A stretch of DNA of 64,000 nucleotides from assembly GCF_004362825.1 (NCBI RefSeq), contig NZ_SNXZ01000005.1:62001-126000 (forward strand), read 5' to 3'. How positions within the stretch are numbered: the stretch's first letter is position 1; the number at the start of each line of letters is the position of its first letter. The stretch comes from Labedaea rhizosphaerae. GTDB taxonomy: Bacteria > Actinomycetota > Actinomycetes > Mycobacteriales > Pseudonocardiaceae. The notes under the pieces were generated by a model. That model saw only the letters and a program-made list of their open reading frames with translations, was not told where the DNA came from and searched no databases. Shown here piece by piece: positions 50,238-59,643 of the stretch. Position numbers and translations under genes: made by a program.

Positions 50238-50834
50238 TCAGAGCGCGACGTGCGCGTTGGCCAGCACCCGCGCCGCCGACGCGGCTTGCCTGCGTGCGTC
50301 GCGCGGGCCGTCCAGGACGCCTTCGAGCACGAACACCGCGTGCCCGTGCGCACAGGCCGCGACCGCCAGCACCAACCGGTGCGCCCGCTGGTCGTCGCCG
50401 CAGATGGCGTGGGCCGGTGCTTCGAGCAAGCCGAGCAGCGCCGCGCCGGCCTCGGCCAGTTCCGGGCGGGCGCGTTTGTCGAGCCCGGCAGCGAAGGTCA
50501 GCTCGAAGAGCGAGCGCTCGTCGACCGCGAACCGCACGTAGGCCGAGGCGAACGCCGCCAGTTTCTCGACCGGGTCCGCCACCCGCGCCATCGCGGCCCG
50601 GTAGCGTCTGCGCTGCTCCTCGTAGGAGCGCAGGACCAAGGTGGCCAGCAACGCCTCCCGGTCGGCGAAGTGCTTGTAGGGCGCGGCGACGCTCACGCCG
50701 GCGCGCCGGCTGACCTCGGCCAGCGTGAACCCGGCGAGCCCCTTCTCGGCCACCACGTCCATCGCGGCCGCTTCGAGTGCGCGGCGCAGGTCACCGTGGT
50801 GCCGGCCGCTGGGGCGTTTGACTTCGCTGTCCAC
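50238..50834 (-). CDS. TetR-family transcriptional regulator
   Basis: A 198-aa repressor. N-terminal helix-turn-helix 'FTLAEVSRRAGVSVAAPYKH'; the rest is a helical ligand domain of the TetR_C type ('AAFASAYVRFAVDERSLFEL'). It is divergent from a VOC-family gene with a large palindrome between them. GTG 50834 is taken as start because longer frames cross the operator. It probably represses itself and the VOC gene. Confidence 0.87.
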   Translation of the reverse strand: MDSEVKRPSGRHHGDLRRALEAAAMDVVAEKGLAGFTLAEVSRRAGVSVAAPYKHFADREALLATLVLRSYEEQRRRYRAAMARVADPVEKLAAFASAYVRFAVDERSLFELTFAAGLDKRARPELAEAGAALLGLLEAPAHAICGDDQRAHRLVLAVAACAHGHAVFVLEGVLDGPRDARRQAASAARVLANAHVAL

Positions 50835-50842
50835 CCGCGTAA

Positions 50843-50877
50843 GGTTAACAGCACTTACCAGGTTAGTGTCATTAACC
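50843..50877. promoter_or_regulatory. 35-bp imperfect palindromic operator
   Basis: GGTTAACAGCACTTACC (50843-50859), one central base, then GGTTAGTGTCATTAACC (50861-50877); 13 of 17 positions are symmetric. It lies between the divergent TetR and VOC starts and is the natural TetR target. Confidence 0.65.
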
Positions 50878-50889
50878 ACGGAGGTTGCC

Positions 50890-51312
50890 ATGGCCGACTT
50901 CGGGCTCGCCGTCCACCACACCAGTCTGTCCGTCGCCGACCTCGACGCCCAGCAGGCGTGGTACCAGCGGGTGCTCGGCCTGACCACTGTGGTCGAGCGG
51001 TTCCAGCTCGACGAGCCCGCCGTGCGCACGGTGGTGCTGCGTTCGGGTTCGGGCGTGCGCCTGGAACTCATCGAACGGGCCGGCGCCGCGCGTGAACGCC
51101 CCTTCGCCGACCCGCTCGACGCCGCCGCGACCCTCGGCTTCGGCCACTGGGCGCTGTCGGTGCGCGACCTGGACGCGTCGTACGCCGCCATCACCGCCGC
51201 GGGCGCGGCGAGCGTGTGGCCGCCGGCGGACGCGGTCGAACCCGGCGCGCGGTTCGCCTACGTCAAGGACCCGGAAGGCAACCTGATCGAACTCATCCAA
51301 CCGCCGGCCTGA
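50890..51312 (+). CDS. VOC (glyoxalase/dioxygenase) superfamily protein
   Basis: A 140-aa protein with two beta-alpha-beta-beta-beta units ('VHHTSLSVADLDAQQAWYQR', 'HWALSVRDLDASYAAITAAG', 'FAYVKDPEGNLIELIQPP'). Glu and His positions at both units could bind metal. Lyase, dioxygenase or resistance roles are all possible. GGAGG precedes the ATG. Under TetR control by position. Confidence 0.85.
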   Translation: MADFGLAVHHTSLSVADLDAQQAWYQRVLGLTTVVERFQLDEPAVRTVVLRSGSGVRLELIERAGAARERPFADPLDAAATLGFGHWALSVRDLDASYAAITAAGAASVWPPADAVEPGARFAYVKDPEGNLIELIQPPA

Positions 51313-51352
51313 GCGGGGTAGGTTGTCGTGGCCGCGCGCACGGAGGATGCCC

Positions 51353-54300
51353 ATGAAGTTCGCTGTCCTGGGTCAGCTGCTGGTGTCCGGCCCGAGTGGC
51401 GAACCGGTGACCCTGCGTGGGCACAACCTTTCGACGCTGCTTGCCGTGCTGCTGTTCCACGCGGGCGAACCCGTGCCCGTCGACCGGCTCGTCGACGCGC
51501 TCTGGGACGGCTCGCCACCGTCGTCGTACCTGTCGAACCTGCACACCTATCTCGCCCGGCTGAAGAAACGCCTGCCGGACACGGAAATCGACACGATCGG
51601 CCGGTCCTACCGGTTGCACGCCGGGCCGGACGAACTCGATCTTCTGCGATTCCACGAGCACGCTTCGGCCGCGCGCAAGGCCATGCGGGGCGGGGACCCG
51701 GCGACCGCGGCGGCGTTGTTCCGCCAAGCACTCGCGTTGTGGCGTGGCCGCCCCCTGGCCGACCTGTCGGTGCTCAGCCTCGAACCGGTGATCGTCGAGC
51801 TGACCGAGAAGCGGATGACGCTGCTCGAAGACCTCATGGACTGCGAACTCGCCACCGGCAGGCACGACACGCTCGTCGCCGAGTTGCGTGGGCTGGTCTC
51901 CGAGCACCCGCTGCGCGAACGCCTGCGCATCCAGCTGATGACCGCCCTGCACCGCGCGGGGCGCGCCGCCGAGGCCCTCGACGTCTACCGCGACGCCCGC
52001 GCGGTCCTGGTCGACGAGCTCGGCATCGAGCCCGGCGCCGCGCTGCGCAAGGCACACACCAAGTTGCTGCGCGGGAGCGATCCGGGCGCAACCACGCCCG
52101 TCGAGTCGCCCACCACAGCGATCGTGCGGCCAGGTCAGCTGCCGCCGCGGGTCGCGGACTTCCACGGCCGGGCCGACGAACTGCGGGTCGTCGGCGAACT
52201 GGTCCGAACAGGACAGTCGACGGCGCCGGTCGTGGTGATCTCCGGCGAACCCGGCGTCGGCAAGAGCGCGCTCGCCGTGCTCGCCGCCCACACCGTGCGC
52301 GACGCGTTCCCCGACGGCCAGCTCTTCGCCCAGCTCGGCGGCGGCTCGGCGAGCCCACGCGATCCGGCCGACGTGCTGGGCGAGTTCCTGCGTGCCCTGG
52401 GCATGGCGTCCTCGGCCATCCCCGACCAGCTGGGCGACCGCGCGGCGGCGTTGCGGACCAGGCTGGCCGACCGGCGTGTGCTGGTGGTCCTCGACGACGC
52501 CGCCGAGCCCGAGCAGGTCCGCCCGTTGCTGCCGGGCACGGTCGGCTGCGCCACGCTGGTGACCAGCCGCAGCCGGCTCAGCGGCCTCGCGGGCGTGCAC
52601 CCGCTCCCCCTCGCGCCGATGGACCAGCAGGACGCGGTCGGCTTGCTGGCGACCATGCTCGGCGCCGCGCGGGTCGCCGCCGAGCCCGCCGCGGCCACCC
52701 GCATCGTCGCCGCGTGCGGCGGTCTCCCGCTGGCCCTGCGCGTCGCGGGCACGCGCCTGGCGTTGCGGTCCGGTTCGCGGCTCGACGCGCTGGCCGAGCG
52801 CCTGGAGATCGAGCAGGAACGGCTCGACGAGCTCGCGGTCAGCGACCTGAACGTCCGCGCGAGCCTGGAGTCGAGCTACCACAGCCTCACCCCGCTCACG
52901 ACCAACGCGTTCGGGTTGCTGGGCTTGCTGGGCGCGGTCGACGTCGCCGAGTGGGTCATCGGCGTGCTGGCCGGCACCGCCGACGCCGACAAGGTCGTCG
53001 AGGAGTTGCTGGAGGCGAGCCTGCTGCAGCAGGTCGGCACGGACGCGACCGGCGAGCCCCGCTACCGGCTGCACGACCTGTTGCGGGTCTACGCCCGCGA
53101 ACGGATGGAAGCCGAGACCGAGGCCGACGACCTGGTCGCGGCGCGGGACCGGCTCTTCACCGCCTACCTCGGCATCGCCGATGCGGCCTCGGCCGGGCTC
53201 CAGCTGATGCTCGCGCACCCGCCGGCCGACCAGGCACCGGACCACGGCCTGCCGGATCGGGTCGTGCGGCGGCTGATCGCCGATCCGGTCGCGTGGTTCG
53301 ACGCCGAACGCCTGAACCTGCTGGCCCTGGTACGGACCGCCCGGGCGGCACAACCACGCGACGCGGTGCGCCTGGGCCACCGGCTGGTGCAGTTCCTCTG
53401 GATGCGGGGCTACTGGAACGAGGTGCACGAGCTGCAGCAGGCCGCCCTCGACCACGCCCGCGCGACGGCGGATGAGCTGGCCGCGGCCAAGGCCGAATGC
53501 CTGCTGGCCACGCTGGAGTTCACCAAGGGCGAGCACGACGGCGTCGAGGACACCTATGTGCGCAACTGCACGGTCTTCGAGCGGTTCGGCGACTCGGTGA
53601 GCCTCGCGTACGCGCTCGGCGACTACGCCAATCTCCTTGCCACGACAGGAAGGCTCGAAGAGGCGCTGGCCTGCCTGCAGCGCGCGGAAGGCTTGGTCGG
53701 CGACACCATGGCGAAGACGACCTTGGCTTCGTACGTGGTCGTGGTGCTGACGTTGCTGGGCCGGTTCGAGCAGGCGGCGGCGGTCGGCGCCCGGACCCTC
53801 GAGCAGTCCCGCCGGTTCGGCGCACCGCGGCCGCTGGCGTTGCTGCAATTGTTCTTGGCGCGCCTGCACTTGGTGGGTGGCCGGCTGGCCGAGGCCCGGG
53901 CCGCCAGCGCCGAGGCGGAGCGCTTGCTCGACGACGTCGGCGATCAGGCCGAAGCGCGCTGCTCGGTGCTCCGGGTCCGCGCGCTCGCCGAGGCGGCCGT
54001 GGGCAACCGTGCCGTCGCCCGTGGCCTCTTCCAGCGGGGCCTGACCCTTGCCGAACGGCTCGGCATCCCGGCCCTGCAAGCCGTCGCGGCGCGTGACCTC
54101 GCCGCGTGCCGGCTGGGCGAGGGCGATCTCGACTGGGCCGTGCCCACGCTGCGGGCCACCGCGGCGACGTTCCGCGCCACGGGGGACGACGACCAGCTGG
54201 CGATCGCGTCGCGGTTGCTGGCCGTCGCCGGCGAAGACGAGGCAGGCCGCCTCGACCACGTGCCCGGTGACGTGGTCGAGGCGGCCGCGCTGCGGGTGCT

Positions 54301-54373
54301 GCTGGAGTTGGCGGCACCCGCGACCCCCGCTGGTGAAACGTCGAGATCAGGCGGCAAGGGCCTGCTGGTCTGA
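51353..54373 (+). CDS. SARP-family transcriptional regulator (BTAD, NB-ARC, TPR)
   Basis: A 1006-aa regulator. Residues ~1-95: OmpR-like DNA-binding domain ('VPVDRLVDALWDGSPPSSYL'); ~95-245: bacterial transcriptional activator domain; ~270-500: NB-ARC ATPase with P-loop 'GEPGVGKSAL' (Lys304) and 'LVVLDDAAEPEQVRPLLPG'; the rest is helical TPR-like. Large SARPs usually activate secondary-metabolite clusters, making the adjacent RiPP genes a candidate target. GGAGG precedes ATG 51353. It overlaps the convergent gene by 27 bp. Confidence 0.88.
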   Translation: MKFAVLGQLLVSGPSGEPVTLRGHNLSTLLAVLLFHAGEPVPVDRLVDALWDGSPPSSYLSNLHTYLARLKKRLPDTEIDTIGRSYRLHAGPDELDLLRFHEHASAARKAMRGGDPATAAALFRQALALWRGRPLADLSVLSLEPVIVELTEKRMTLLEDLMDCELATGRHDTLVAELRGLVSEHPLRERLRIQLMTALHRAGRAAEALDVYRDARAVLVDELGIEPGAALRKAHTKLLRGSDPGATTPVESPTTAIVRPGQLPPRVADFHGRADELRVVGELVRTGQSTAPVVVISGEPGVGKSALAVLAAHTVRDAFPDGQLFAQLGGGSASPRDPADVLGEFLRALGMASSAIPDQLGDRAAALRTRLADRRVLVVLDDAAEPEQVRPLLPGTVGCATLVTSRSRLSGLAGVHPLPLAPMDQQDAVGLLATMLGAARVAAEPAAATRIVAACGGLPLALRVAGTRLALRSGSRLDALAERLEIEQERLDELAVSDLNVRASLESSYHSLTPLTTNAFGLLGLLGAVDVAEWVIGVLAGTADADKVVEELLEASLLQQVGTDATGEPRYRLHDLLRVYARERMEAETEADDLVAARDRLFTAYLGIADAASAGLQLMLAHPPADQAPDHGLPDRVVRRLIADPVAWFDAERLNLLALVRTARAAQPRDAVRLGHRLVQFLWMRGYWNEVHELQQAALDHARATADELAAAKAECLLATLEFTKGEHDGVEDTYVRNCTVFERFGDSVSLAYALGDYANLLATTGRLEEALACLQRAEGLVGDTMAKTTLASYVVVVLTLLGRFEQAAAVGARTLEQSRRFGAPRPLALLQLFLARLHLVGGRLAEARAASAEAERLLDDVGDQAEARCSVLRVRALAEAAVGNRAVARGLFQRGLTLAERLGIPALQAVAARDLAACRLGEGDLDWAVPTLRATAATFRATGDDDQLAIASRLLAVAGEDEAGRLDHVPGDVVEAAALRVLLELAAPATPAGETSRSGGKGLLV

Positions 54374-54949
54374 ACGCTTGGCCGCCTTGCGGGCGCGGCT
54401 GACGGCGTTGCTGGGGCCTGCCCAGATCAGGACGAGGGCCACCAACGCGGCCAGGGCGTTGGCTGCGTCCATGAGCTTGAGCGCCGCGGGCACGCCTTCG
54501 TCCAGCAGCGTGTAGACCAGCAACGCGAGCGAGATCGGCGCGCAGATGCTGTACACGATGCGGGCCCACGTCATGCCGAGGCGAAGCGGCAGCAGCAGGG
54601 CCAGGAAGATCACGCCGAACACGGCGAAGAACACCGCTCGGCTCTGCAGGATGTCGAACGCGTCCTGCAGCGCGAACTGCACCGACTCGTCACCGGCGAG
54701 CTCGCTGCTGGGCACACCGGCGAGCTTCGCCGCCGCATCCAGCACCATGCTCTCGCCCGACGCGTTGGTGACGACGAGGGTGAGGATGCCGATGAGCCCG
54801 GCCAGCCCGGCGAACACCGCCGCGCCGGTGAGCGTGCCGGGGATCTTGGGTCTGGTCGTCGTCGGCAGTTCGGGCAGTCGCGCTGGACGCTGCGTCGGTC
54901 CCGGCGCATATGAATTCACGTGTGGTGCCTTTCCTGGATCTTCTGACAT
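54347..54949 (-). CDS. Uncharacterised membrane protein
   Basis: A 200-aa protein with a Pro-rich cytoplasmic N-terminus and four to five membrane helices ('GAAVFAGLAGLIGILTLVV', 'FFAVFGVIFLALLLPLRLG', 'IVYSICAPISLALLVYTLL'). No family recognised. A GTG ten codons inside (54919) with AAAGG upstream may be the real start. The C-terminus overlaps the convergent SARP gene by 27 bp. Confidence 0.7.
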   Translation of the reverse strand: MSEDPGKAPHVNSYAPGPTQRPARLPELPTTTRPKIPGTLTGAAVFAGLAGLIGILTLVVTNASGESMVLDAAAKLAGVPSSELAGDESVQFALQDAFDILQSRAVFFAVFGVIFLALLLPLRLGMTWARIVYSICAPISLALLVYTLLDEGVPAALKLMDAANALAALVALVLIWAGPSNAVSRARKAAKRSDQQALAA

Positions 54950-55123
54950 CCTTGGGCGACGGCCGTCGGTCGGACGACAAGCTCAGCGCGTGCACGACCG
55001 CTACGACCTCGCCGGACGATCGTGTCGAACGGCACCACACGGACCGCACACAGAACGGACACACCGTTTCGCCCAGCGATAAAGCGGCGGTGCGCGACCG
55101 GGGTGCGCGGCTAGCGTGACCGC

Positions 55124-55936
55124 ATGGATCTCGCTTACGACGACGTCGGTTCCGGCCCGGTGGTGCTGCTCGTGCACGCGGGCATCGCCGATCGGCGGAT
55201 GTGGCGGCACCAAGTCCCCGCGTTGTCCGAGCGTCACCGCGTGATCGCGGTGGACGAGCGGTGTCACGGCGACTCGCCGTGGGCGGCGGAGCGGACGCCG
55301 CACGCGGATCTGCTCGGGTTGATGGATCACCTGGGCATCGACCAGGCCGCGGCCGTCGGGTGTTCCAACGGTGGGCGGACCATCGTGGACGCCGCGCTCG
55401 CCGCGCCGTCGCGGTTCGACCGGCTCGCGCTGATCGCGGCCGGGCTCTCCGGGTTCGCGATGCGGCCGTCGTGGCTGGAACTGTGGCAGGACAGGGTTTA
55501 CGGCTCGCTCGGTCCGGAACGGCTCGCCGCGTACCGGGGCGGCGCGGACCTGACCGACGCGGAGGCCGAGCGGATCGCCGTCCTGCAGACGCGGATGCTC
55601 GTCGCCGGTCCGGACCGGGACGAGACCGCGCTCGCCCCGGACGTGTGGGAGCTCGCGGTGGACATGGCGTTGCGGGAGATCCGCACGCCGGAGTCCGACG
55701 AGGTGCTGCTGGAGCCGCCCGCGGTCGGGCGGCTGCACGAGCTCACCATGCCCGTTCTGGTGCTCAGCGGCGACGCCGACGTGCCGGAGATTCTCGACAT
55801 GTCGCGGGCCTACGCCACCGGAATCCCCGGCGCACGACATGTGCGCATCCCGGCGACGGGGCACCTGCCCCCGCTGGAGCGGCCGGACGAGGTGAACGCG
55901 GCGCTGCTGGCGTTCCTCGGCGACGCCGAATCCTGA
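55124..55936 (+). CDS. Alpha/beta hydrolase
   Basis: A 270-aa alpha/beta-fold hydrolase. Oxyanion region 'VVLLVHAGIADRRMW', nucleophile elbow 'VGCSNGG' (Ser81), acid in 'LVLSGDADVP' and His in 'PATGHLPPLE'. Similar to esterases and 3-oxoadipate enol-lactonase-like enzymes; the substrate is unknown. Preceded by a 170-bp intergenic stretch and probably monocistronic. Confidence 0.86.
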   Translation: MDLAYDDVGSGPVVLLVHAGIADRRMWRHQVPALSERHRVIAVDERCHGDSPWAAERTPHADLLGLMDHLGIDQAAAVGCSNGGRTIVDAALAAPSRFDRLALIAAGLSGFAMRPSWLELWQDRVYGSLGPERLAAYRGGADLTDAEAERIAVLQTRMLVAGPDRDETALAPDVWELAVDMALREIRTPESDEVLLEPPAVGRLHELTMPVLVLSGDADVPEILDMSRAYATGIPGARHVRIPATGHLPPLERPDEVNAALLAFLGDAES

Positions 55937-55958
55937 CCAACCCCTGTCCCATTTTTCC

Positions 55959-55980
55959 GTTAGCTAACCTTGCGCTAACC
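55959..55980. promoter_or_regulatory. GCTAACC direct repeats overlapping a palindrome
   Basis: GTTAGCTAAC (55959-55968) is a perfect palindrome, and GCTAACC recurs at 55963-55969 and 55974-55980 (11-bp period). It lies about 210 bp before the isomerase gene, within a 256-bp region with no gene. Heptamers at 11-bp spacing resemble SARP or PhoP-type boxes. Confidence 0.4.
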
Positions 55981-56192
55981 AATCGCGGCACGGCGCTGTA
56001 ACCAGCGCATGACCGTGCGCGACAACGTGCGGAAACAGGGGTTGCGCCGACGCGGACAGGGGTGCCCCAAGGGGTGTGCGCGTATGACGATTACGGCACA
56101 GGATTCGGGCGCCAGAAATGGTACGCCCGGTTCCGCTTCGCCTCCCATGTCGCGTCGATTGGATGCGATCCCACCGAACGGTAGGGCCCACG

Positions 56193-57044
56193 ATGACAAT
56201 TCTGGACGACCCGGAGTTGATGTTCCCCCAGTTGCAGTTGGCCGGCGCAGGCTGGGACCAGCCCGCCCGGCATTCGTTCCGTGACCGGCTGGTGGCCGCC
56301 GCGCGCCAGGGCGTGACGTGCATCGGCCTGAACGTCGAGGAAGCCGACAAGCAGCTCGCGGGGCACTCCCCCGAGGGTCTGCGCAAGCTCCTCGCCGACC
56401 ACGGCCTGCGGGTCGCCGAGCTCGAGGTGCTGTTCGGCTGGGACCACAGCGACGAGGCGACCGAACTCGAGACCCACATCTTCGACCTCGCCGTCGCCAC
56501 GGGCGCGACCAAGGTCAAGGCGGCGGGCATCACGCCGCCCGGCCACGACCCGATCCCGACCGAGGTCCTCACCGAGCGGTTCGGCGCCATGTGCGACCGC
56601 GCCGCCCGGCACGGCCTGACCATCGCGCTGGAGACGATCGCGGCCTTCCCCGGTTTCGACCTCGCCGTCGCGGCCGACGTGCTGCTCGGCGCGGACCGTC
56701 CGAACGGGACGCTCCAGGTCGACACCTGGCACCTGTTCCGCGACCCGAGCGGGCGCGCGGCGCTGGACCGCCTGGAAGCACGGCACATCGGGGGGCTCGA
56801 GCTGGCCGACGGCCCCGCCGAAGCCCCCGACGACCTGATGACCGAGTGCGTCAGCGCGCGCCTGCTGCCCGGCGAGGGCGCGTTCCCGCTGGCCGAACTC
56901 CTGCGGGACCTGAACGAGCGCGGCGTCGACCTGCCCATCTCGGTGGAGGTGCTCTCCAGCCGGCTGCAGCCGCTCGACGTCGAGGACATCGCGGCCCGCA
57001 CCGCGGTCGCCATGCAGAAGGTGATCGCCGCCGCCCGCGGCTGA
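56193..57044 (+). CDS. Sugar phosphate isomerase/epimerase-like TIM-barrel protein
   Basis: A 283-aa protein of the xylose isomerase-like TIM-barrel superfamily. Likely metal ligands are Glu in 'LTIALETIAAFPG', Asp-x-x-His in 'LQVDTWHLF', and Glu in 'PISVEVLSS'. Relatives act on sugars, inosose or hydroxypyruvate. Preceded by a long intergenic region with palindromic repeats, followed by a strong terminator, so probably a single-gene transcript. Confidence 0.84.
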   Translation: MTILDDPELMFPQLQLAGAGWDQPARHSFRDRLVAAARQGVTCIGLNVEEADKQLAGHSPEGLRKLLADHGLRVAELEVLFGWDHSDEATELETHIFDLAVATGATKVKAAGITPPGHDPIPTEVLTERFGAMCDRAARHGLTIALETIAAFPGFDLAVAADVLLGADRPNGTLQVDTWHLFRDPSGRAALDRLEARHIGGLELADGPAEAPDDLMTECVSARLLPGEGAFPLAELLRDLNERGVDLPISVEVLSSRLQPLDVEDIAARTAVAMQKVIAAARG

Positions 57045-57061
57045 TCGCCCACCCAGCCGGT

Positions 57062-57090
57062 GTGGCTGCCGGTCCCCCGTCGGCAGCCAC
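57062..57090 (+). terminator. Hairpin terminator after the isomerase-like gene
   Basis: GTGGCTGCCG (57062-57071) pairs with CGGCAGCCAC (57081-57090) around a 9-nt loop, 18 bp after the stop codon. Confidence 0.7.
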
Positions 57091-57197
57091 CCGGGTACCG
57101 GTCCCCGTCAGGGTCGAATTCCGGGACATACCGGATCACGGCAGGTGATCATGCCGACAGACTGATCCGCACAACGACGACCCAGACGGGGGAATCC

Positions 57198-59558
57198 ATG
57201 CGGATCAAGTACAAACGCGCCTCAGCGGGGCTGGCCGCGGCGCTCACCGGCGCCGCGGTGGCCACTGTGGTGGCCACCAACGCCGGCGCCACGCCCGGCC
57301 CGACCGTCCACTTGGGCGCGGGCGAACACTATGCGGCGCAAGTGACCCGCACCGAGTACGGCATCCCGCACGTGCTCGCACCCACCCTCGGCAGCGCCGG
57401 TTACGGCTACGGGTACACGTTCACGCAGGACAACCTCTGCTCGCTCGCCGACGCGGTGCTGACCCTGCGCGGCGAACGGTCCAAGTTCCTGGGCCCGGAC
57501 GGCACGGTGGACAACGGCGGCGGCCCGGCCACCAATGTGGACAGTGACACGTACTTCCGTTCGCTCAACGACGCGCACGTCGTCGAGCGGCTGCTGACCG
57601 GGCGCAACGCGCCGTCCAAGCAGGCACGCGAACTGGTCGCCGGCTACGCCGCCGGGGTCAACCGCTACCTGCGCGACACCGGCGCCGACCGGCTGCCCGA
57701 CCCGACGTGCCGCGGCAAGGCGTGGGTCCGGCCGATCACCGAACTCGACGTCTGGCGCATGATGCACCACCTTAACCAGCTCGGTGGCCTGTCCGGCTTC
57801 ACCACGTCCATCGCGACGGCGGCACCCGGCAAGCAGAACGGCACCGCGCCCGCCCCCGCCGTGCACAACGACATCGGCAGCAACGCCTGGGGTCTGGGCA
57901 GCGACGTCACCAAGGACCACAGCGGCATGGTGCTGGGCAACCCGCACTTCCCGTGGTCCGGGATGTTCCGCTTCTACCAGGTGCAGCTCACCGTGCCGGG
58001 CTTGCTGGACGTCGCGGGCGGCAGCGTGTTCGGCACTCCGACCGTGGAGGTCGGGCACAACCACGACCTGGCGTGGACGCACACCGTGTCCAGCGCGCAG
58101 CGGTTCACCTTGTTCCAGCTGAAGCTCCAGCCCGGTCACCCGACCACCTACCTGGTGGACGGCAAAGCGGAGCCCATGAAGCAGAAGGTCGTGCGGGTGC
58201 CGGTGCGCGGCAAGGACGGCACGGTGACCGAGGTCCGGCGGACGCTCTACGACTCGCGTTACGGCCCGGTGATCGCCGACAGCTGGGGTGCCGATAGCGC
58301 GTTCGCCGTCCGCGGTTCCAATGTGGACAACCTGCGCGACGTCGACGAGTGGCTGGGCCTCGGCCGGGCGCGCACGATCGGCGAGCTGAACGCGGTGCAG
58401 CGCAAGCACCAGTCGATGCCGTTCGTGGACACGATCGCGGCCGACAAGAGCGGCACCACCTACTACGGTGACGTCTCCGTCGTCCCGAACGTCACCGACG
58501 CGCAGGCCGCGCGGTGCGTGGACACGCCGGAAGGCCACGCCATGTACCCGCGCACCATCGTGCTCGACGGCGCGCACGGCAACTGCGCCTGGGGCACCGA
58601 CAAGGACGCCGTGCAGCCGGGCACGTTCGGCCCGTCGACCGCGCCACAGCTGACCCGGCACGACTACGTGTCGAACTCCAACGAGTCGGCGTGGCTGACC
58701 AACGCGGACGCCCCGCTGACCGGCTTCCCCCGGATCTACGGCGACATCGCCGACACCCGCTCGCCCCGGGATCGCCTGTCGCACCAGATGATCGCCGACC
58801 GCCGCGCGGGCACCGACGGGCTCGGCGCACCCGGGTTCGACCTGCCGTCGTTGCAGGGCGCGATGCTCGGCGACCGGGAGCTGACGGCGGAGATGGCCAA
58901 GTCCGACGTGGTCGCGATGTGCCGTGCGAACCCGTCGCTGACCGCCACCGACGGGACCACTGTGGACGTCCGGCAAGCCTGCGACGTGCTCGCGAAGTGG
59001 GACGGCAAGGCCGACACGACCAGCCGTGGCACGGTGTTGTGGCGGGAATTCTGGTTGCGCGCCATCGCCACCAAGCCGGGCGTGCACTACCTGGTGCCGT
59101 TCGACCCGGAGCACCCGGTGACCACACCGAACAAGGTGGACACCAGCACGCCGGGCCTGCGCGCCTCGCTCGCCGACGCGGTGCAGGTGATCACGGCGCA
59201 CGGTCTGGCGCTGGACGTCGCCTTCGGCGACACGCAGTTCACCGACGGCCGCATCCCGGTGGCAGGCTGCACCGGGGCCGAGGGCTGCTTCAACATCACC
59301 AACGCGGCCGACCGGACCCTGCGTGACGACGGCACCTACGGCCCGATCGAGTTCGGGTCGAGCTTCATCATGGCCGCACAGCTCACCCCGGACGGCCCGC
59401 GGGTCCGCACGATCCTGACGTACTCGCTCTCGGCCAACCCGGCCTCGCCGCACCACACCGACCAAACCGTGCTCTACCAGCACAAGCAGTGGGTGACCGA
59501 GCGGTTCACCCAGGACGAGATCGCGGCCGGCGGTTCCGCGAGCACCATTCGCGAATGA
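57198..59558 (+). CDS. Penicillin acylase / AHL acylase family Ntn-hydrolase (secreted)
   Basis: A 786-aa precursor with a signal peptide (to about residue 33, 'AGLAAALTGAAVATVVATNA'). The N-terminal part is the alpha chain ('TRTEYGIPHVLAPTLGSAGY', 'GYTFTQDNLCSLADAVL'). Autocatalytic cleavage is expected before Ser228 in 'DIGSNAWGLG', giving the beta chain. Family members hydrolyse acyl amides such as acyl-homoserine lactones, penicillins or lipopeptides. Quorum quenching or lipopeptide inactivation are both possible. A 13-bp hairpin terminator follows. Confidence 0.88.
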   Translation: MRIKYKRASAGLAAALTGAAVATVVATNAGATPGPTVHLGAGEHYAAQVTRTEYGIPHVLAPTLGSAGYGYGYTFTQDNLCSLADAVLTLRGERSKFLGPDGTVDNGGGPATNVDSDTYFRSLNDAHVVERLLTGRNAPSKQARELVAGYAAGVNRYLRDTGADRLPDPTCRGKAWVRPITELDVWRMMHHLNQLGGLSGFTTSIATAAPGKQNGTAPAPAVHNDIGSNAWGLGSDVTKDHSGMVLGNPHFPWSGMFRFYQVQLTVPGLLDVAGGSVFGTPTVEVGHNHDLAWTHTVSSAQRFTLFQLKLQPGHPTTYLVDGKAEPMKQKVVRVPVRGKDGTVTEVRRTLYDSRYGPVIADSWGADSAFAVRGSNVDNLRDVDEWLGLGRARTIGELNAVQRKHQSMPFVDTIAADKSGTTYYGDVSVVPNVTDAQAARCVDTPEGHAMYPRTIVLDGAHGNCAWGTDKDAVQPGTFGPSTAPQLTRHDYVSNSNESAWLTNADAPLTGFPRIYGDIADTRSPRDRLSHQMIADRRAGTDGLGAPGFDLPSLQGAMLGDRELTAEMAKSDVVAMCRANPSLTATDGTTVDVRQACDVLAKWDGKADTTSRGTVLWREFWLRAIATKPGVHYLVPFDPEHPVTTPNKVDTSTPGLRASLADAVQVITAHGLALDVAFGDTQFTDGRIPVAGCTGAEGCFNITNAADRTLRDDGTYGPIEFGSSFIMAAQLTPDGPRVRTILTYSLSANPASPHHTDQTVLYQHKQWVTERFTQDEIAAGGSASTIRE

Positions 59559-59565
59559 TCCGCAG

Positions 59566-59596
59566 GCGGCGCCGGTCCCCCACGGACCGGCGCCGC
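59566..59596 (+). terminator. Strong hairpin terminator after the acylase gene
   Basis: GCGGCGCCGGTCC (59566-59578) pairs perfectly with GGACCGGCGCCGC (59584-59596) around a 5-nt loop, 8 bp after the stop. Confidence 0.8.
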
Positions 59597-59643
59597 TTCG
59601 GCGTGCCCGGGGTGGTGGATGCGGGTGGTGGATAGGGTGCGGC

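Noticed and set aside
56009-56284. 91-codon frame before the isomerase-like gene
   Set aside because: It overlaps the isomerase start out of frame and has no recognisable features.
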